This document shows positions 1-8,785 of a DNA stretch of 64,000 nucleotides, piece after piece. This DNA is from Streptomyces sp. NBC_01306 (GTDB lineage Bacteria > Actinomycetota > Actinomycetes > Streptomycetales > Streptomycetaceae). The stretch is from contig NZ_JAPEPC010000003.1 in assembly GCF_026340465.1 (NCBI RefSeq), positions 124,001 to 188,000 of the forward strand, in the 5' to 3' direction. The notes beneath the pieces are model-generated. The model worked only from the letters and a program-made list of their open reading frames with translations. It did not search any database and was not told the DNA's origin. Position numbers and translations under genes: made by a program. The first letter of the stretch is position 1; each line of letters opens with the position of its first letter.

Positions 1-749
1 GCCGTGATCTGTGGTCGGTACTGTTCCAGTTGTGGAGTTGCGGGCACGAATACCGAATACCCCAGCGTGACGTATTCGGAGATATTCAGGAACTTGATCT
101 TCCCGTTGTGTATCCAGGCTTCGACCGCGAACTCCCAGCCGTCGAGGTGGGATTCCATGAGAACCGGGAATTCCTCTTCCGGAATCGTGTCGACCTCGTC
201 AGGGGTGCGGATGACACGGTGCCCCAGGCATCCTGCCTTGTCGAATGCCTTGAGATGGATCGGGTCGTTCGGGTCACCGTCCAGCTTGAGTAGGGTCTGA
301 TTGACGCGCTTGAGGAAGCGGGTCACGTCGTCCCGGTCGTGGGCTTCCTCGAATATGCCGACCCGGATGCCGCCGAGTTGCGCGCGGCGTTTCATCAGCG
401 CCTTGTCCCGCAGCAGCATGGCCTGACCGTACAAACGCGGGTTGCCCAGCAGAACGGAGTTGATTGCCCCTGCCCATTCAACTGTTTCCTCGTACAGCGG
501 GATCGCGACGTCGACACCTTCGTTCTGAAGAGTCTCGGCAATCTTCATGGAGCGGTCGTTGAGCCGTTCGAAATTCCACTGCAAATAGGGGATGTCGTGT
601 TCGGCGCAGTACTCTTCGGCCCATTCGGGAGCCACGACGACGTATCGCCGGTCGAACCGATCGAGGGCTTCCACCGCATTGAGGCTCCAGCCAAGAAGCG
701 CTACATAGCCTTTGTCTGGATTCTTGGTGGTCGGTTCGCCCTGTGTCAT
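1..749 (-). CDS. ATP-grasp domain enzyme, 3' end beyond the window
   Basis: About 249 codons read leftwards without a stop and run off the window edge. The protein begins MTQGEPTTKNPDKGYVALLG, has an alpha/beta pre-ATP-grasp region (to about residue 110), then an ATP-grasp-like stretch with DKALMKRRAQ near residue 116 and the segment PVLMESHLDGWEFAVEAWIH around 195-215, where the family binds ATP and metal. ATP-grasp enzymes make an acyl-phosphate and join it to an amine or thiol (amino-acid or peptide ligases, carbamoyl-phosphate-synthase-like proteins); the substrate cannot be told from this part. The start is set by a strong GGAGGAA ribosome site 8 bases upstream of the ATG. Partners would lie to the left, outside the window. 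Confidence 0.8.
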   Translation of the reverse strand, partial: MTQGEPTTKNPDKGYVALLGWSLNAVEALDRFDRRYVVVAPEWAEEYCAEHDIPYLQWNFERLNDRSMKIAETLQNEGVDVAIPLYEETVEWAGAINSVLLGNPRLYGQAMLLRDKALMKRRAQLGGIRVGIFEEAHDRDDVTRFLKRVNQTLLKLDGDPNDPIHLKAFDKAGCLGHRVIRTPDEVDTIPEEEFPVLMESHLDGWEFAVEAWIHNGKIKFLNISEYVTLGYSVFVPATPQLEQYRPQIT

Positions 750-1019
750 AGACAGTTCCTCCTTCGACGCATGCGCTCATCGTCGTTGTGACTGGCACGA
801 CCGTGCCCGGCAATCTGACTCGCAAGCACCTCATGCCCGCGTGCAAGAACCTCATTCCTGCGTGCAGGTACGAAGACGGCATTTTCTCGCGGGTACGCCA
901 CCCGTTCGGGGTGGCGGGGGTGACGGGGGACGGGGCAGGCGGGAGCCGATGCGGCCCGCTAACGAGTTCGTGCATGGTTTGGCGGTGGCGCGTCGAGTGC
1001 CGAGGTTTGGCCCTCGTGT

Positions 1020-1892
1020 TCACATTCGCACACTGCTGGCGATGGTGGCGGTCTGCTGGTGGGAGAGCAGTCCGGCGACGGCTTGGATGATGTCACTCAT
1101 GTGCTCGCGGCGGCCGTGGTGGTGGGCGAGGGCCCGCCAGTTCTTGAGGTGCCGCCCGATGCCGTGCTGGACGCGAATGCGGCGTGAGGAGCGGGCCTTG
1201 CGCTGGCGTTCGTGCATTTCCTCGTACCACTCGGGCGGGTTCTTCTTGAATTTTCGGTGCGGCGGTGTCACCACGCGCCCGCCCGTCTGGGCGCCGAATC
1301 CCTGGTAGCCGGCATCGGCCAGGATCTCCACGGCAGGCCCCTCTGCCAGTAGCTTGGCCAAGCCCAACTTCCGGGCATGCGTGATGTCCGCGCAACTGGC
1401 GGGCTCGGCCGGGCTGCAGAACGGCAGTCGCCCCTCGGCGTCTGTGACGACCATGTATTTGACGGCGTTCTGCTTGTTCTTGCCGGAGATGAACTTCACC
1501 CGGTCCTTGCGCCCGGTGGCGGGGCGTCGGCCCCGGATCTCGGTGCCGTCAATGATCCCAGTCGGGCCGTTCGCTCCGAGAGGTTCGATGACCTCGGCGA
1601 GCGAGCCAAGTCGGATATCAGGGGTGACGGTGCAGCCCCGCTGGGCCAGCAGGGGGCGTACTTCGCTGTTTGCGCGCGTGATGGTAGAGCGGTCGACGCC
1701 GAACCAGCAGGCCTGAACATCGGGGGTTGCGCCGTGGTGGAGGTGGACGAGGGTCGCCAACAGGCGGTCGACGAGGACCAGTTTGTACTTTGCCCCGGCG
1801 CCCACGGCTCGCCGCCGGGGCCGCGCGGTCAGGACGGCCTGGTGTCGTTCATGCCACAACGGGCCAACCTCGGCGACGAGTGCGGTAATCAC
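1020..1892 (-). CDS. IS5-type (DDE_Tnp_4) transposase, catalytic Glu replaced
   Basis: A 290-residue transposase of the IS5 type common in Streptomyces: N-terminal helix-turn-helix region (about 40-85) and a DDE catalytic domain. D115 lies in GIIDGTEIRG and D193 in EILADAGYQGFG. The third acidic residue is normally the Glu of an RIRVEH motif; here the sequence is RIRVQHGIGRH, so position 242 is Gln (codon CAG). Family knowledge makes the Glu essential, so this copy is probably inactive despite its full length. It sits directly against the TnpB fragment at 1901, which it seems to have truncated. I could not define terminal inverted repeats. Confidence 0.85.
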   Translation of the reverse strand: MITALVAEVGPLWHERHQAVLTARPRRRAVGAGAKYKLVLVDRLLATLVHLHHGATPDVQACWFGVDRSTITRANSEVRPLLAQRGCTVTPDIRLGSLAEVIEPLGANGPTGIIDGTEIRGRRPATGRKDRVKFISGKNKQNAVKYMVVTDAEGRLPFCSPAEPASCADITHARKLGLAKLLAEGPAVEILADAGYQGFGAQTGGRVVTPPHRKFKKNPPEWYEEMHERQRKARSSRRIRVQHGIGRHLKNWRALAHHHGRREHMSDIIQAVAGLLSHQQTATIASSVRM

Positions 1893-1900
1893 ATCGGGCG

Positions 1901-2281
1901 TTCGCGCACGAAGACGTCAAGATCCGCAACATGGCCAACGCCCCGGCCCCGAAGCCCGACCCCGCCCAGCCAGGCAGCTTCCTGCCCAACGGGGCCGCCG
2001 CGGAGGCCGGACTCAACCACTCGATCAACGATGCCGGATGGGCGGTGTTCCTGACGATCCTGCACGCCAAGGCTGAAAGCGCCGGACGGGAAGTGATCGC
2101 CGTGGACCCCCGCAACACCTCCCGGACCTGCCCCGAATGCGGGCACGTCGCAACGGAGAACCGGCCCACCCAGGAGAAGTTCCACTGCGTCTCGTGCGAC
2201 CGCCAGGCGCACGCGGGCACGGCTGCCGGGGACCGGTCCGGCCCGGTCACACGCCTGTTCAGCCCACGGGCAGGGCGGTGA
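1901..2281 (+). pseudogene. tnpB: TnpB (IS200/IS605 OrfB) C-terminal fragment
   Basis: The open frame starts in mid-protein with AHEDVKIRNM, a hallmark of TnpB, and continues to the zinc ribbon CPECGH ... FHCVSCD. After CDRQAHA the usual AD(T/V) end, which carries the last catalytic Asp, is lost: the frame reads AGTAAGDRSG instead, so the RuvC-like site is incomplete as well as the N-terminus. The 5' break coincides with the end of the IS5-type transposase. TnpB is an RNA-guided nuclease of IS200/IS605 elements; this remnant cannot function. Its end overlaps the convergent fusion gene by 23 bases. Confidence 0.85.
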
Positions 2282-4505
2282 GTACCAGTGCTGTGAGTGC
2301 TGCGCGCTCCACCATGCCGGTGACCGAGGTGTTCTCGGACCGGGCATGTGCTCCGGAGCCGACCGCGCCGATGCCGTCCAGCACGGGGATACCGGCCGCC
2401 ACGACGAAGTTCCCGTCGCTGGCACCGCCGACCGCGGCCTCGCGCAGGTCCCAGCCGAGCGACGCCGCACAGGTGCGTGCCACCGTCGCCAGCTCCGCGA
2501 CTCCTTCAGTGCGTTCGAAGACGGGTCGGTTCCATCCACCGGTCACCTCGATGGACGTGCGTGCATTCACCGGCCGCAGTGCGGCCAGAGCCACGCCGAT
2601 CCGGTCCTGTTCAGCGCTGGTGGCTACCCGGATGTCCAGGCGGGCGGTGGCCTTTCCGGCCGTTACGTTGCTGCGGGTGCCGCCCTCGATGACGCCGACG
2701 TTGAGTGAGGTGCCGGCCTCCGGGTCACGCAGGCAGGTCAGTTGAAGAATCTGATGGGCCATTTCTTCGACCGCGCTGGCTCCGGCTTCCGGGTCGAGGC
2801 CGGCGTGCGCCTCCTGGCCGGTGACGGTGAGGGTGAACAGGCCGACTCCCTTTCGTGCCGTCTTGACGGCGCCGTCGGCCGCGGCTTCGAAGACGAGGGC
2901 GGCGCGGCTGCGCCGGGCCTCCGCGACGATGGCCTCGCTGGAGGTGAGGCTGCCGGTCTCTTCGTCGCCGTTGAGCATGAGCGTGCAGGTTGGGCGGGGC
3001 AGACCGAGCGCGTCCAGCGCTCGCAGGCCCCATACGGCTTGGACGAGTCCTGCCTTCATGTCGAAGACGCCGGGGCCGGTGATCCGGTCGCCCTCGCGCC
3101 TGAACGGCCAGTCGTCCAGGGTGCCGGTGGGCCAGACCGTGTCGTAGTGGCCCAGCAGGAGAACCGGCCGGCTCCCGGTGCCCGGGTAGCGGCGGATCAG
3201 GATGTCGCCCGTCCGCTCGCGTTCCAGTATCTCTTCGGTCTCCGGGGCGCCCAGGGTGTCGTCGAGCCAGCCGCGCACCCACGTCAGACAGGCGTCGAGC
3301 GCCTGCCGGTCGTCACTGGCACTGCCTTGGGAGGTGTAGGCGGCCAGGTCGTCGACCATGTCCTCCCGGTGCGAGTCCAGCCACGCCGCGACGGCGGCCG
3401 CTGTCTGCGGGTCGGGGCGGGCGCAGCCACCGTGCGAGCCCTCTGCCCCGGCAGATCCGGCAGATCCCTCGGGCAGCTGGGTCGGCGGTGTGCCTGCCAG
3501 GAGGTCGAGTGCGTCGAGCCGGGTCTCCGCCATCAGGTCCGGGTCGTGTTCCAGTTCGCGCAGTCCGTCGATGACGGCTCGCAGCACCGGTGTGCCCACG
3601 GCGTGGCGCTCGGCTTGCGTGAAGACCTCTGCGTAGTGCGTGGTCACCTCGACCGGACGACGGCGTACTGCCAGGTCACGCCAGATGCCGCTGCGGTCCT
3701 TGGCTTGTGTGGCGAGCCAGGCGGTGAGACGCCTGGTGGCGGCACGGCGCACGGAGGGTTCGGCACCCCGCCGGAACGCGTCGGGCTCGAAGGCGTCGAA
3801 CGCCTCCAGCTTCACCCCCTGGGCCTGAGCCACGTCGAAGACCTCGGCGGCCACCGCGTGCATGGTGGGTGGGTGGCGCTGGATCAGTTCGGCCATGGGT
3901 GCGTCGGCCAGGGCCGTGGCGGCCAGCATGGCGCCGAACCCCGCCTTGGCCCACAGGTATCCCTCGACGTTGTCGCTGGCCACCGCCGGCCCCCAGCACT
4001 GCAGGTCGGTGACGAGCGCACGGACCCGGTCGGAGACGGGGGCGCTGTGACGCTCACCGACTACCAGGGCTCCGGCGCCGCCGTCGAGGATCACCCCGGG
4101 TTCGATGACGTCGGCGAAGATATTGACAAAGGCGGCGACGGTGCGTCGCGGTCCGATCCGGTCCGCTATCAGCTCCTCGTTGAAGCCGTTCTGGAACGAG
4201 ACGACCCAGCCGTCCGGGGTCAGCCGGGGGGCGATCCAGTCGAGAGCGGCACCGGTGGCCTGTGCTTTGACGGCGAGCAGTACGTGGTGGACGGTGCCGT
4301 CGAACGCGTCGGGTGTCGCCGCTTCCACCCGTACGTTCTCGCGGTCCTCACCCCGGGCGACGGTGAGCCCCCGGTCGCGGATCGCCGCCACGTGCGCGAG
4401 GTCGGTATCGATGAGCTGGACGCGATGGCCCGCGCGGGCCAGGGCGAAGGCCAGGGTGCCGCCGATGGCTCCGGCTCCGACGACCGTGTAACTGCCGCTG
4501 CTCAT
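2259..4505 (-). CDS. Ketopantoate reductase (ApbA/PanE) - M20 peptidase fusion
   Basis: 748 residues starting MSSGSYTVVGAGAIGG. Residues 1 to about 320 form a 2-dehydropantoate-2-reductase-like protein: Rossmann motif GAGAIGG at 10-16, the lysine segment LLAVKAQ and the NGFNEE segment. After a Gly/Ser/Ala-rich linker (about 335-365) comes a complete M20 metallopeptidase of the carboxypeptidase G2/ArgE type, with metal-ligand motifs LLLGHYDTVWP, GVFDMKAG, LNGDEETGS and a late GSGAHARSEN. The two are usually separate proteins. The start codon overlaps the stop of the upstream SDR (ATGA), so a longer reading frame beginning upstream is a shadow. The natural substrate is unknown; an NAD(P)H reductase fused to an amide hydrolase suggests two steps in one catabolic route. 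Confidence 0.85.
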   Translation of the reverse strand: MSSGSYTVVGAGAIGGTLAFALARAGHRVQLIDTDLAHVAAIRDRGLTVARGEDRENVRVEAATPDAFDGTVHHVLLAVKAQATGAALDWIAPRLTPDGWVVSFQNGFNEELIADRIGPRRTVAAFVNIFADVIEPGVILDGGAGALVVGERHSAPVSDRVRALVTDLQCWGPAVASDNVEGYLWAKAGFGAMLAATALADAPMAELIQRHPPTMHAVAAEVFDVAQAQGVKLEAFDAFEPDAFRRGAEPSVRRAATRRLTAWLATQAKDRSGIWRDLAVRRRPVEVTTHYAEVFTQAERHAVGTPVLRAVIDGLRELEHDPDLMAETRLDALDLLAGTPPTQLPEGSAGSAGAEGSHGGCARPDPQTAAAVAAWLDSHREDMVDDLAAYTSQGSASDDRQALDACLTWVRGWLDDTLGAPETEEILERERTGDILIRRYPGTGSRPVLLLGHYDTVWPTGTLDDWPFRREGDRITGPGVFDMKAGLVQAVWGLRALDALGLPRPTCTLMLNGDEETGSLTSSEAIVAEARRSRAALVFEAAADGAVKTARKGVGLFTLTVTGQEAHAGLDPEAGASAVEEMAHQILQLTCLRDPEAGTSLNVGVIEGGTRSNVTAGKATARLDIRVATSAEQDRIGVALAALRPVNARTSIEVTGGWNRPVFERTEGVAELATVARTCAASLGWDLREAAVGGASDGNFVVAAGIPVLDGIGAVGSGAHARSENTSVTGMVERAALTALVLTALPVG

Positions 4506-5350
4506 GCGGGGTTTCCTTTCGTGGCCTGGGCCGGTGGTGCGGTGGTGGGGGAGTGCGGGCTGCCATCGGAGGCGTCCGTGCCCTGCGGTGGCCAGATCCG
4601 GGGCAGGTGGAGGGCGCCGGTGGAGGATCCTCCGTCGACGCGCAGGGTTTCGCCGGTGATCCAGGAGGCGTCCGGGCCGGCGATCCAGTGGACCGCGCGG
4701 GCGATGTCCTGAGGGGCGCCCGCCCGGCCGAGCGGGTTGGCGCCAATCGCGGCGGCGTACTCCTCGGAGACCGGGTTGCAGGAGCTGTCGACCGGGACGA
4801 ATCCGGGGCTGACGGCGTTGACGCGGATACCGTGCGCGCCCAGTTCGAGGGCGGCGGCCCGGGTGGCCATCTCCAGCGCGGCCTTGGAGCTGGCGTAGGG
4901 GCCGCCGCCGGGACGGGCCCGCAGCGCCGAGCCCGAGGAGATGTTGACCACCGCGCCGCCCCGGCCGTGCTTGCGGGCCAGCCGGGCGAACGCGGCGGTG
5001 GCCAGGACCGGGGCGCGCAGATTGACGGCGAAGAGCTGGTCCCACTCCGCGGCCGAGACTTCGGCCATGTCGAGGGAGGGATAGACACCGGCCGCGTTGA
5101 CCAGGACGTCGACCGGCCCCCGCACCGCCCAGGCCCGCTGGACGAGGTCCTCCGGGGCCCGGGGGCCGGTCAGGTCGACGGCGAGCGTGCCTGCTGGGCC
5201 GGTGGGGCCCTTGGCGCCGACGTGTGCGGCGATGCGCTCCAGGGCCTCCGGGTGGCGGTCGGCGAGGGTGAGGACGGCGCCGGCTACGGCGAACTCCTCG
5301 GCGATCGCCCGGCCGATCCCTCCGGCCGCGCCGGTGATCAGGACGTGCAT
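4502..5350 (-). CDS. SDR family oxidoreductase
   Basis: 282 residues beginning MHVLITGAAGGIGRAIAEE, with the classical short-chain dehydrogenase layout: cofactor motif TGAAGGIG at the N-terminus, NAAG in VLVNAAGVYPS, catalytic Ser in VVNISSGS, YASSK for the Tyr/Lys pair, and a C-terminal ETLRVDGGSS. It probably oxidises or reduces a hydroxyl/ketone with NAD(P)H in the cytoplasm. The start was placed at 5350 because it overlaps the transporter stop as ATGA; the 28 residues upstream in the same frame are transporter DNA. It is the fourth gene of the minus-strand operon, coupled on both sides. Confidence 0.87.
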   Translation of the reverse strand: MHVLITGAAGGIGRAIAEEFAVAGAVLTLADRHPEALERIAAHVGAKGPTGPAGTLAVDLTGPRAPEDLVQRAWAVRGPVDVLVNAAGVYPSLDMAEVSAAEWDQLFAVNLRAPVLATAAFARLARKHGRGGAVVNISSGSALRARPGGGPYASSKAALEMATRAAALELGAHGIRVNAVSPGFVPVDSSCNPVSEEYAAAIGANPLGRAGAPQDIARAVHWIAGPDASWITGETLRVDGGSSTGALHLPRIWPPQGTDASDGSPHSPTTAPPAQATKGNPA

Positions 5351-6657
5351 CAGCGGAACTCCTTGTTCTTGGTCTCGGGCATCGTCACGTAGACGAGGAA
5401 CGAGATGAGCGACGCCCCGGAGACGTACAGCCATAGAAGGTCGCTGTGACCGCTCTCGTGCATCCAGGTGGTGAGGTAGGGCGCGGTGCCGCCGAAGAGG
5501 GTGACGGCCAGCGCGTAGGGCAGGGCGATGCCGGTGGCCCGGATCTCCGCGGGGAACTGCTCGGCCATGATCACCGCGCAGTTCGCGGAGTAGCCGAGGA
5601 TCAGCAGCATTCCGACCAACTGCACCAGGAACAGGCTGAGGAAGCTGTCGCCCAGCAGATGCAGCAACGGCCAGGCCAGCACCGTGAACCCGCCCGCGAA
5701 GACCGCCATGGTCGGCTTACGGCCGAGGCGGTCGGAGAGCAGGCCGGCGAACGGCAGCAGGACGATGAAGACGACCAGGCAGAGCGTCTGGGACAGCAGC
5801 GCGCGGCTCAGCGGGATACCCGTGGTGAGGTTGGCGTACGTGGGAAGGTAGTTGACCCAGATGTAGTACGTCAGGGTGCCGGCGATGGTGATGCCCGCGA
5901 CGCGCAGCGCGGCGCCGGGGTGTTCGACGAACATCACCTTGAGCGGGTTGGAGCGTGTACGTCCCGCTCCCCGGGCCCGGGTGAAGGACTCGGAGTCCTC
6001 CACCGAGACCCGCAGCCACAGACCGACCAGTCCGAGCAGTCCGCCGGCGACGAAGGCGATGCGCCAGCCCCACGCGTGCAGGGCAGCGTCGCTGAGGGCG
6101 GAGGTGGTGATCGTCCCCAGAAGTGAGGCGATCAGCGCTCCGCCGGCGACCGACACCTGCTGCCACGATCCGGCGAACGCGCGGCGGCCGACGGCGGCGG
6201 ACTCCACCAGGAATGCCGAGGAGGAGCCGAACTCGCCGCCGGCGGAGAATCCCTGGACCAGCCGGGCCACCAGCAGCACCAGAGGGGAAAGCACTCCGAT
6301 CGAGTCGTAGTTGGGGGCCAGGGCGATGACGAAAGCGGCACCCGCCATGAGCGCGACCGTCAGGGTCATGCCCTTCTTGCGGCCGTGCCGGTCGGCGTAC
6401 ACGCCGAGCACGGCCGCGCCCACGGGCCGCATGACGAAGCCGACGGCGAAGACAGCCAGGGTGGACAGGAGAGCGACCGCACCATTGCCGGAGGGAAAGA
6501 ACTCATCGGCGATGATCTTGGCGAAGATGGAGTAGAGGGCCCAGTCGACCCACTCCACGGTGTTACCGATCGTGCCGGCGACGATCGCCTTGCGCTGCTT
6601 GCCGGACAGCTTGTGCGTGGCGCTCACGGCCGGGACCGCGGGGGACTCGGTACTCAT
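5350..6657 (-). CDS. MFS transporter, metabolite:H+ symporter (MHS) family
   Basis: 435 residues, strongly hydrophobic with about 12 membrane segments. The signature loop DRHGRKK after the second helix, the start TIGNTVEWVDWALYS and LVQGFSAGGEFGSSS place it in the MHS branch (relatives of ProP, KgtP, ShiA), which import organic acids or zwitterions with protons. The N-terminal 25 residues are cytoplasmic. It overlaps the deacetylase by four bases upstream and the SDR downstream (ATGA at both ends). In this operon it probably imports the compound that the deacetylase, SDR and fusion enzyme degrade. Substrate unknown. Confidence 0.9.
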   Translation of the reverse strand: MSTESPAVPAVSATHKLSGKQRKAIVAGTIGNTVEWVDWALYSIFAKIIADEFFPSGNGAVALLSTLAVFAVGFVMRPVGAAVLGVYADRHGRKKGMTLTVALMAGAAFVIALAPNYDSIGVLSPLVLLVARLVQGFSAGGEFGSSSAFLVESAAVGRRAFAGSWQQVSVAGGALIASLLGTITTSALSDAALHAWGWRIAFVAGGLLGLVGLWLRVSVEDSESFTRARGAGRTRSNPLKVMFVEHPGAALRVAGITIAGTLTYYIWVNYLPTYANLTTGIPLSRALLSQTLCLVVFIVLLPFAGLLSDRLGRKPTMAVFAGGFTVLAWPLLHLLGDSFLSLFLVQLVGMLLILGYSANCAVIMAEQFPAEIRATGIALPYALAVTLFGGTAPYLTTWMHESGHSDLLWLYVSGASLISFLVYVTMPETKNKEFR

Positions 6658-7595
6658 GGCGTGTGCTCCGGGAACTCGAAGGAAGGAGTCTCGGTCGCGG
6701 TGCGGACGGCCTGGGCCAGCTCCGCGTGGGTCGCGAACCAGACGCCGGGGTGCGCGGCGATGTGGTCCAGCAGCTCGCGCAGGACGATCAGCCGTGAGCG
6801 GTGGCCGATGACATGCGGATGAAGGGTGAGCTGGAAGACGCCACCCGACCGGTACGCGGCGTTGAACTCATCGGTCCAGATCTCCAGCACGTCGCGGGGA
6901 CGGCTGTGCGGGCGGACCGCGCCGTAGCGGTCCATGGTGAAATACGGCGCGTCGTCGCGGATCCAGTCGACCGGTATCTCGACCAGCCCGGTGGGCCGTC
7001 CGGCGGCCAGGATCTCGTACGGCTCGTCGTCCGCCATCAGCGACGAGTCGTAGGCGAAGCCGAGGTCGAGAATGGTTTGCAGGGTCGAGTCCGAGAAGTC
7101 CCAGGACGGAGTGCGAATACCAGCCGGGCGTTGCCCCGTGATCTCCGTCAGGGTGTCCAGGGCCCGCCCCACGAGCTCCTTCTCGTCCTCGGCGCCGAGC
7201 AGGGTGTTGCGCTCGTGTATCCACCCGTGCACCGCGATCTCATGACCGTGGCGCGTGTAGGCCCGGGCCTCGTGGGGGTGGAGCAGCGCGGAGACGGCGG
7301 GCATGAAGAACGTCGCCGGGACACCGAAGCGGGAGAGCAACTCCAGGATTCGCGGTGCACCGACCCGCGCCCCGTACTCGCCCTGGGCGAGCAGTCCCGG
7401 GCTGGTCTGACCGTCCCGCAGCGGAATGGTCTCGTGGTCGGAGTCGAAGGACAGGGCGACCGCGACCCGGGCGCCGTCCGGCCAGCGCTCCGGCAGCAGC
7501 CGCCGCCCGGCACGAACGGCCTCGACGTGCCGGCGCCACTCGCTTTCGGGCCACCGCCAGCTCTGCCTCGCGGTGTCCGGCTCTGTTGCGGGCAT
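6654..7595 (-). CDS. Polysaccharide-deacetylase (NodB) family hydrolase, PuuE-like
   Basis: 313 residues. The NodB-type metal site is visible: SFDSDHET (D51, D53) and VHGWIH (H123, H127), followed by GIRTPSWDFS and a late LTLHPHVIGH. The length, absence of a signal peptide and the overall order match cytoplasmic members such as the cofactor-independent allantoinase PuuE and peptidoglycan-unrelated amidases, rather than exported chitin or peptidoglycan deacetylases. It probably hydrolyses a C-N bond in a small cyclic or acylated amide. First enzyme gene of the operon, about 150 bases downstream of the Lrp/AsnC regulator, and four bases overlapped with the transporter gene. Confidence 0.85.
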   Translation of the reverse strand: MPATEPDTARQSWRWPESEWRRHVEAVRAGRRLLPERWPDGARVAVALSFDSDHETIPLRDGQTSPGLLAQGEYGARVGAPRILELLSRFGVPATFFMPAVSALLHPHEARAYTRHGHEIAVHGWIHERNTLLGAEDEKELVGRALDTLTEITGQRPAGIRTPSWDFSDSTLQTILDLGFAYDSSLMADDEPYEILAAGRPTGLVEIPVDWIRDDAPYFTMDRYGAVRPHSRPRDVLEIWTDEFNAAYRSGGVFQLTLHPHVIGHRSRLIVLRELLDHIAAHPGVWFATHAELAQAVRTATETPSFEFPEHTP

Positions 7596-7741
7596 GGTGC
7601 TCTCCAGTAGCTCGGGGACTGGGGGAAGTTCGCCGCTCGCACCCAGCTCATGGGCGGGCGGCAGGTATGCAGATGTGCGGCTTTTGCGCAGACGAGGCCG
7701 CGTGTACGGGAGCCGGGCGCTGGCTCGTCCCGCCGACGGAC

Positions 7742-8749
7742 TCAGCCGGACTGATCCAGCCGGGTCCAGGCACCCTTGACGGTGGCCAGGTGCACGGTGA
7801 CATCGGAGGCGTTCAGGCCCGGCAGGGCGCCGATGACCTCACTGGTGTAGCGGAACAGGTCGGAACGGCGGGGCAGCACCATGTGGCCGACCAAGTTGAA
7901 ACGACCGGTGGACGCGGCCAGGAACTTCGTGCCCGGGTGGCGTGCGAGCTGGCGACCCGCCGCGTCGAGCCGGTCCGGCTCGACGGACAGCCACACCATG
8001 AATTCCGCCTGATACCCCAGAAGAGCAGGGTCGACCAACGTCCGGAAGTGCAGGGCTCCACGCTCCACAAGCCTCTCCAGCGCCCGCGAAACACTGGACT
8101 CACTGCGCTCCAGCCTGCGCGCCAGTGCACTGACCGGCGTCCGGCCGTCCTCGGCGAGAGCGCCGGCAACGGCCCGCTCAAGAGGGGACAGCGCCTGTGG
8201 CGCCTGGTCCCAGTCCTCACGGTCGAACGGCGGGGCGAAAGTGGCCGACCGCAGGTCGGCAGTGGCCTCAGGGGGCAGCAGGCCGGTGTCCCACATGGCC
8301 GCCGAGGTGAAGTTGCGGAGCACGGCGACACATTCGGTGCTGGTGATCAGGTGCGCGCCCGGCAGGTCAGTAAAGAGCAGCCGCATGAGCTGCTCGTTGT
8401 CCTCGGCAACGAAATCGACGATCAGATCGGCGGTTCCGGTGACGACCGCCAGGAACCGCGTCTCCGGGCACGCGGCCAGCAGTTCGGCGAGTTCCAGCCC
8501 CTTACCCGGCTTGGCATGCACCCGTACCAGCATGGACGAGCCACTCTCGGTACGGTCCAGCTCCAGCGCACCGACCACATGAACAAGCTTGCGCTCGCGC
8601 AGTACCTGGTAGCGCCGCTGTGCGGTGGTCTCGCTGGCTCCCACCCAGCGGGAAACGGAATTCCACGAGGCGCGGCCGTTGAGCTGGAGCGCGGCGATGA
8701 CGCGGCGGTCCAGCTCATCGATCATGCCTGCATGGGCTCGGGATGACAT
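7742..8749 (-). CDS. Lrp/AsnC family regulator with two AsnC-type units
   Basis: 335 residues starting MSSRAHAGMIDELDRRVIAA. The protein repeats the Lrp layout twice: a winged helix-turn-helix with LDRRVIAALQLNGRASW, then a ligand-binding RAM half (FLAVVTGTADLIVDF), then a second HTH (LSPLERAVAGALAEDGRTPV with SESSVSRALERL) and a second sensor half (FLAASTGRFNLVGHMVLP). Such double AsnC proteins are common in Streptomyces, where they sense a small metabolite. The start at 8749 is preferred to 8785 because AGGTCC lies upstream and homologues start near there. It is on the same strand as, and just ahead of, the catabolic genes, so it is their likely regulator. Confidence 0.85.
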   Translation of the reverse strand: MSSRAHAGMIDELDRRVIAALQLNGRASWNSVSRWVGASETTAQRRYQVLRERKLVHVVGALELDRTESGSSMLVRVHAKPGKGLELAELLAACPETRFLAVVTGTADLIVDFVAEDNEQLMRLLFTDLPGAHLITSTECVAVLRNFTSAAMWDTGLLPPEATADLRSATFAPPFDREDWDQAPQALSPLERAVAGALAEDGRTPVSALARRLERSESSVSRALERLVERGALHFRTLVDPALLGYQAEFMVWLSVEPDRLDAAGRQLARHPGTKFLAASTGRFNLVGHMVLPRRSDLFRYTSEVIGALPGLNASDVTVHLATVKGAWTRLDQSG

Positions 8750-8785
8750 GGCACGGACCTTAATCAGCGGCCAGAAACCCGTCAA

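Noticed and set aside
2742..4712. 656-codon plus-strand frame opposite the fusion gene
   Set aside because: GC-driven shadow without motifs or ribosome site.
4506..5045. 180-residue N-terminal extension of the reductase/M20 frame
   Set aside because: It lies antisense-frame within the SDR gene, is Arg/Pro/Gly-rich and lacks a ribosome site; the ATGA overlap fixes the start at 4505.
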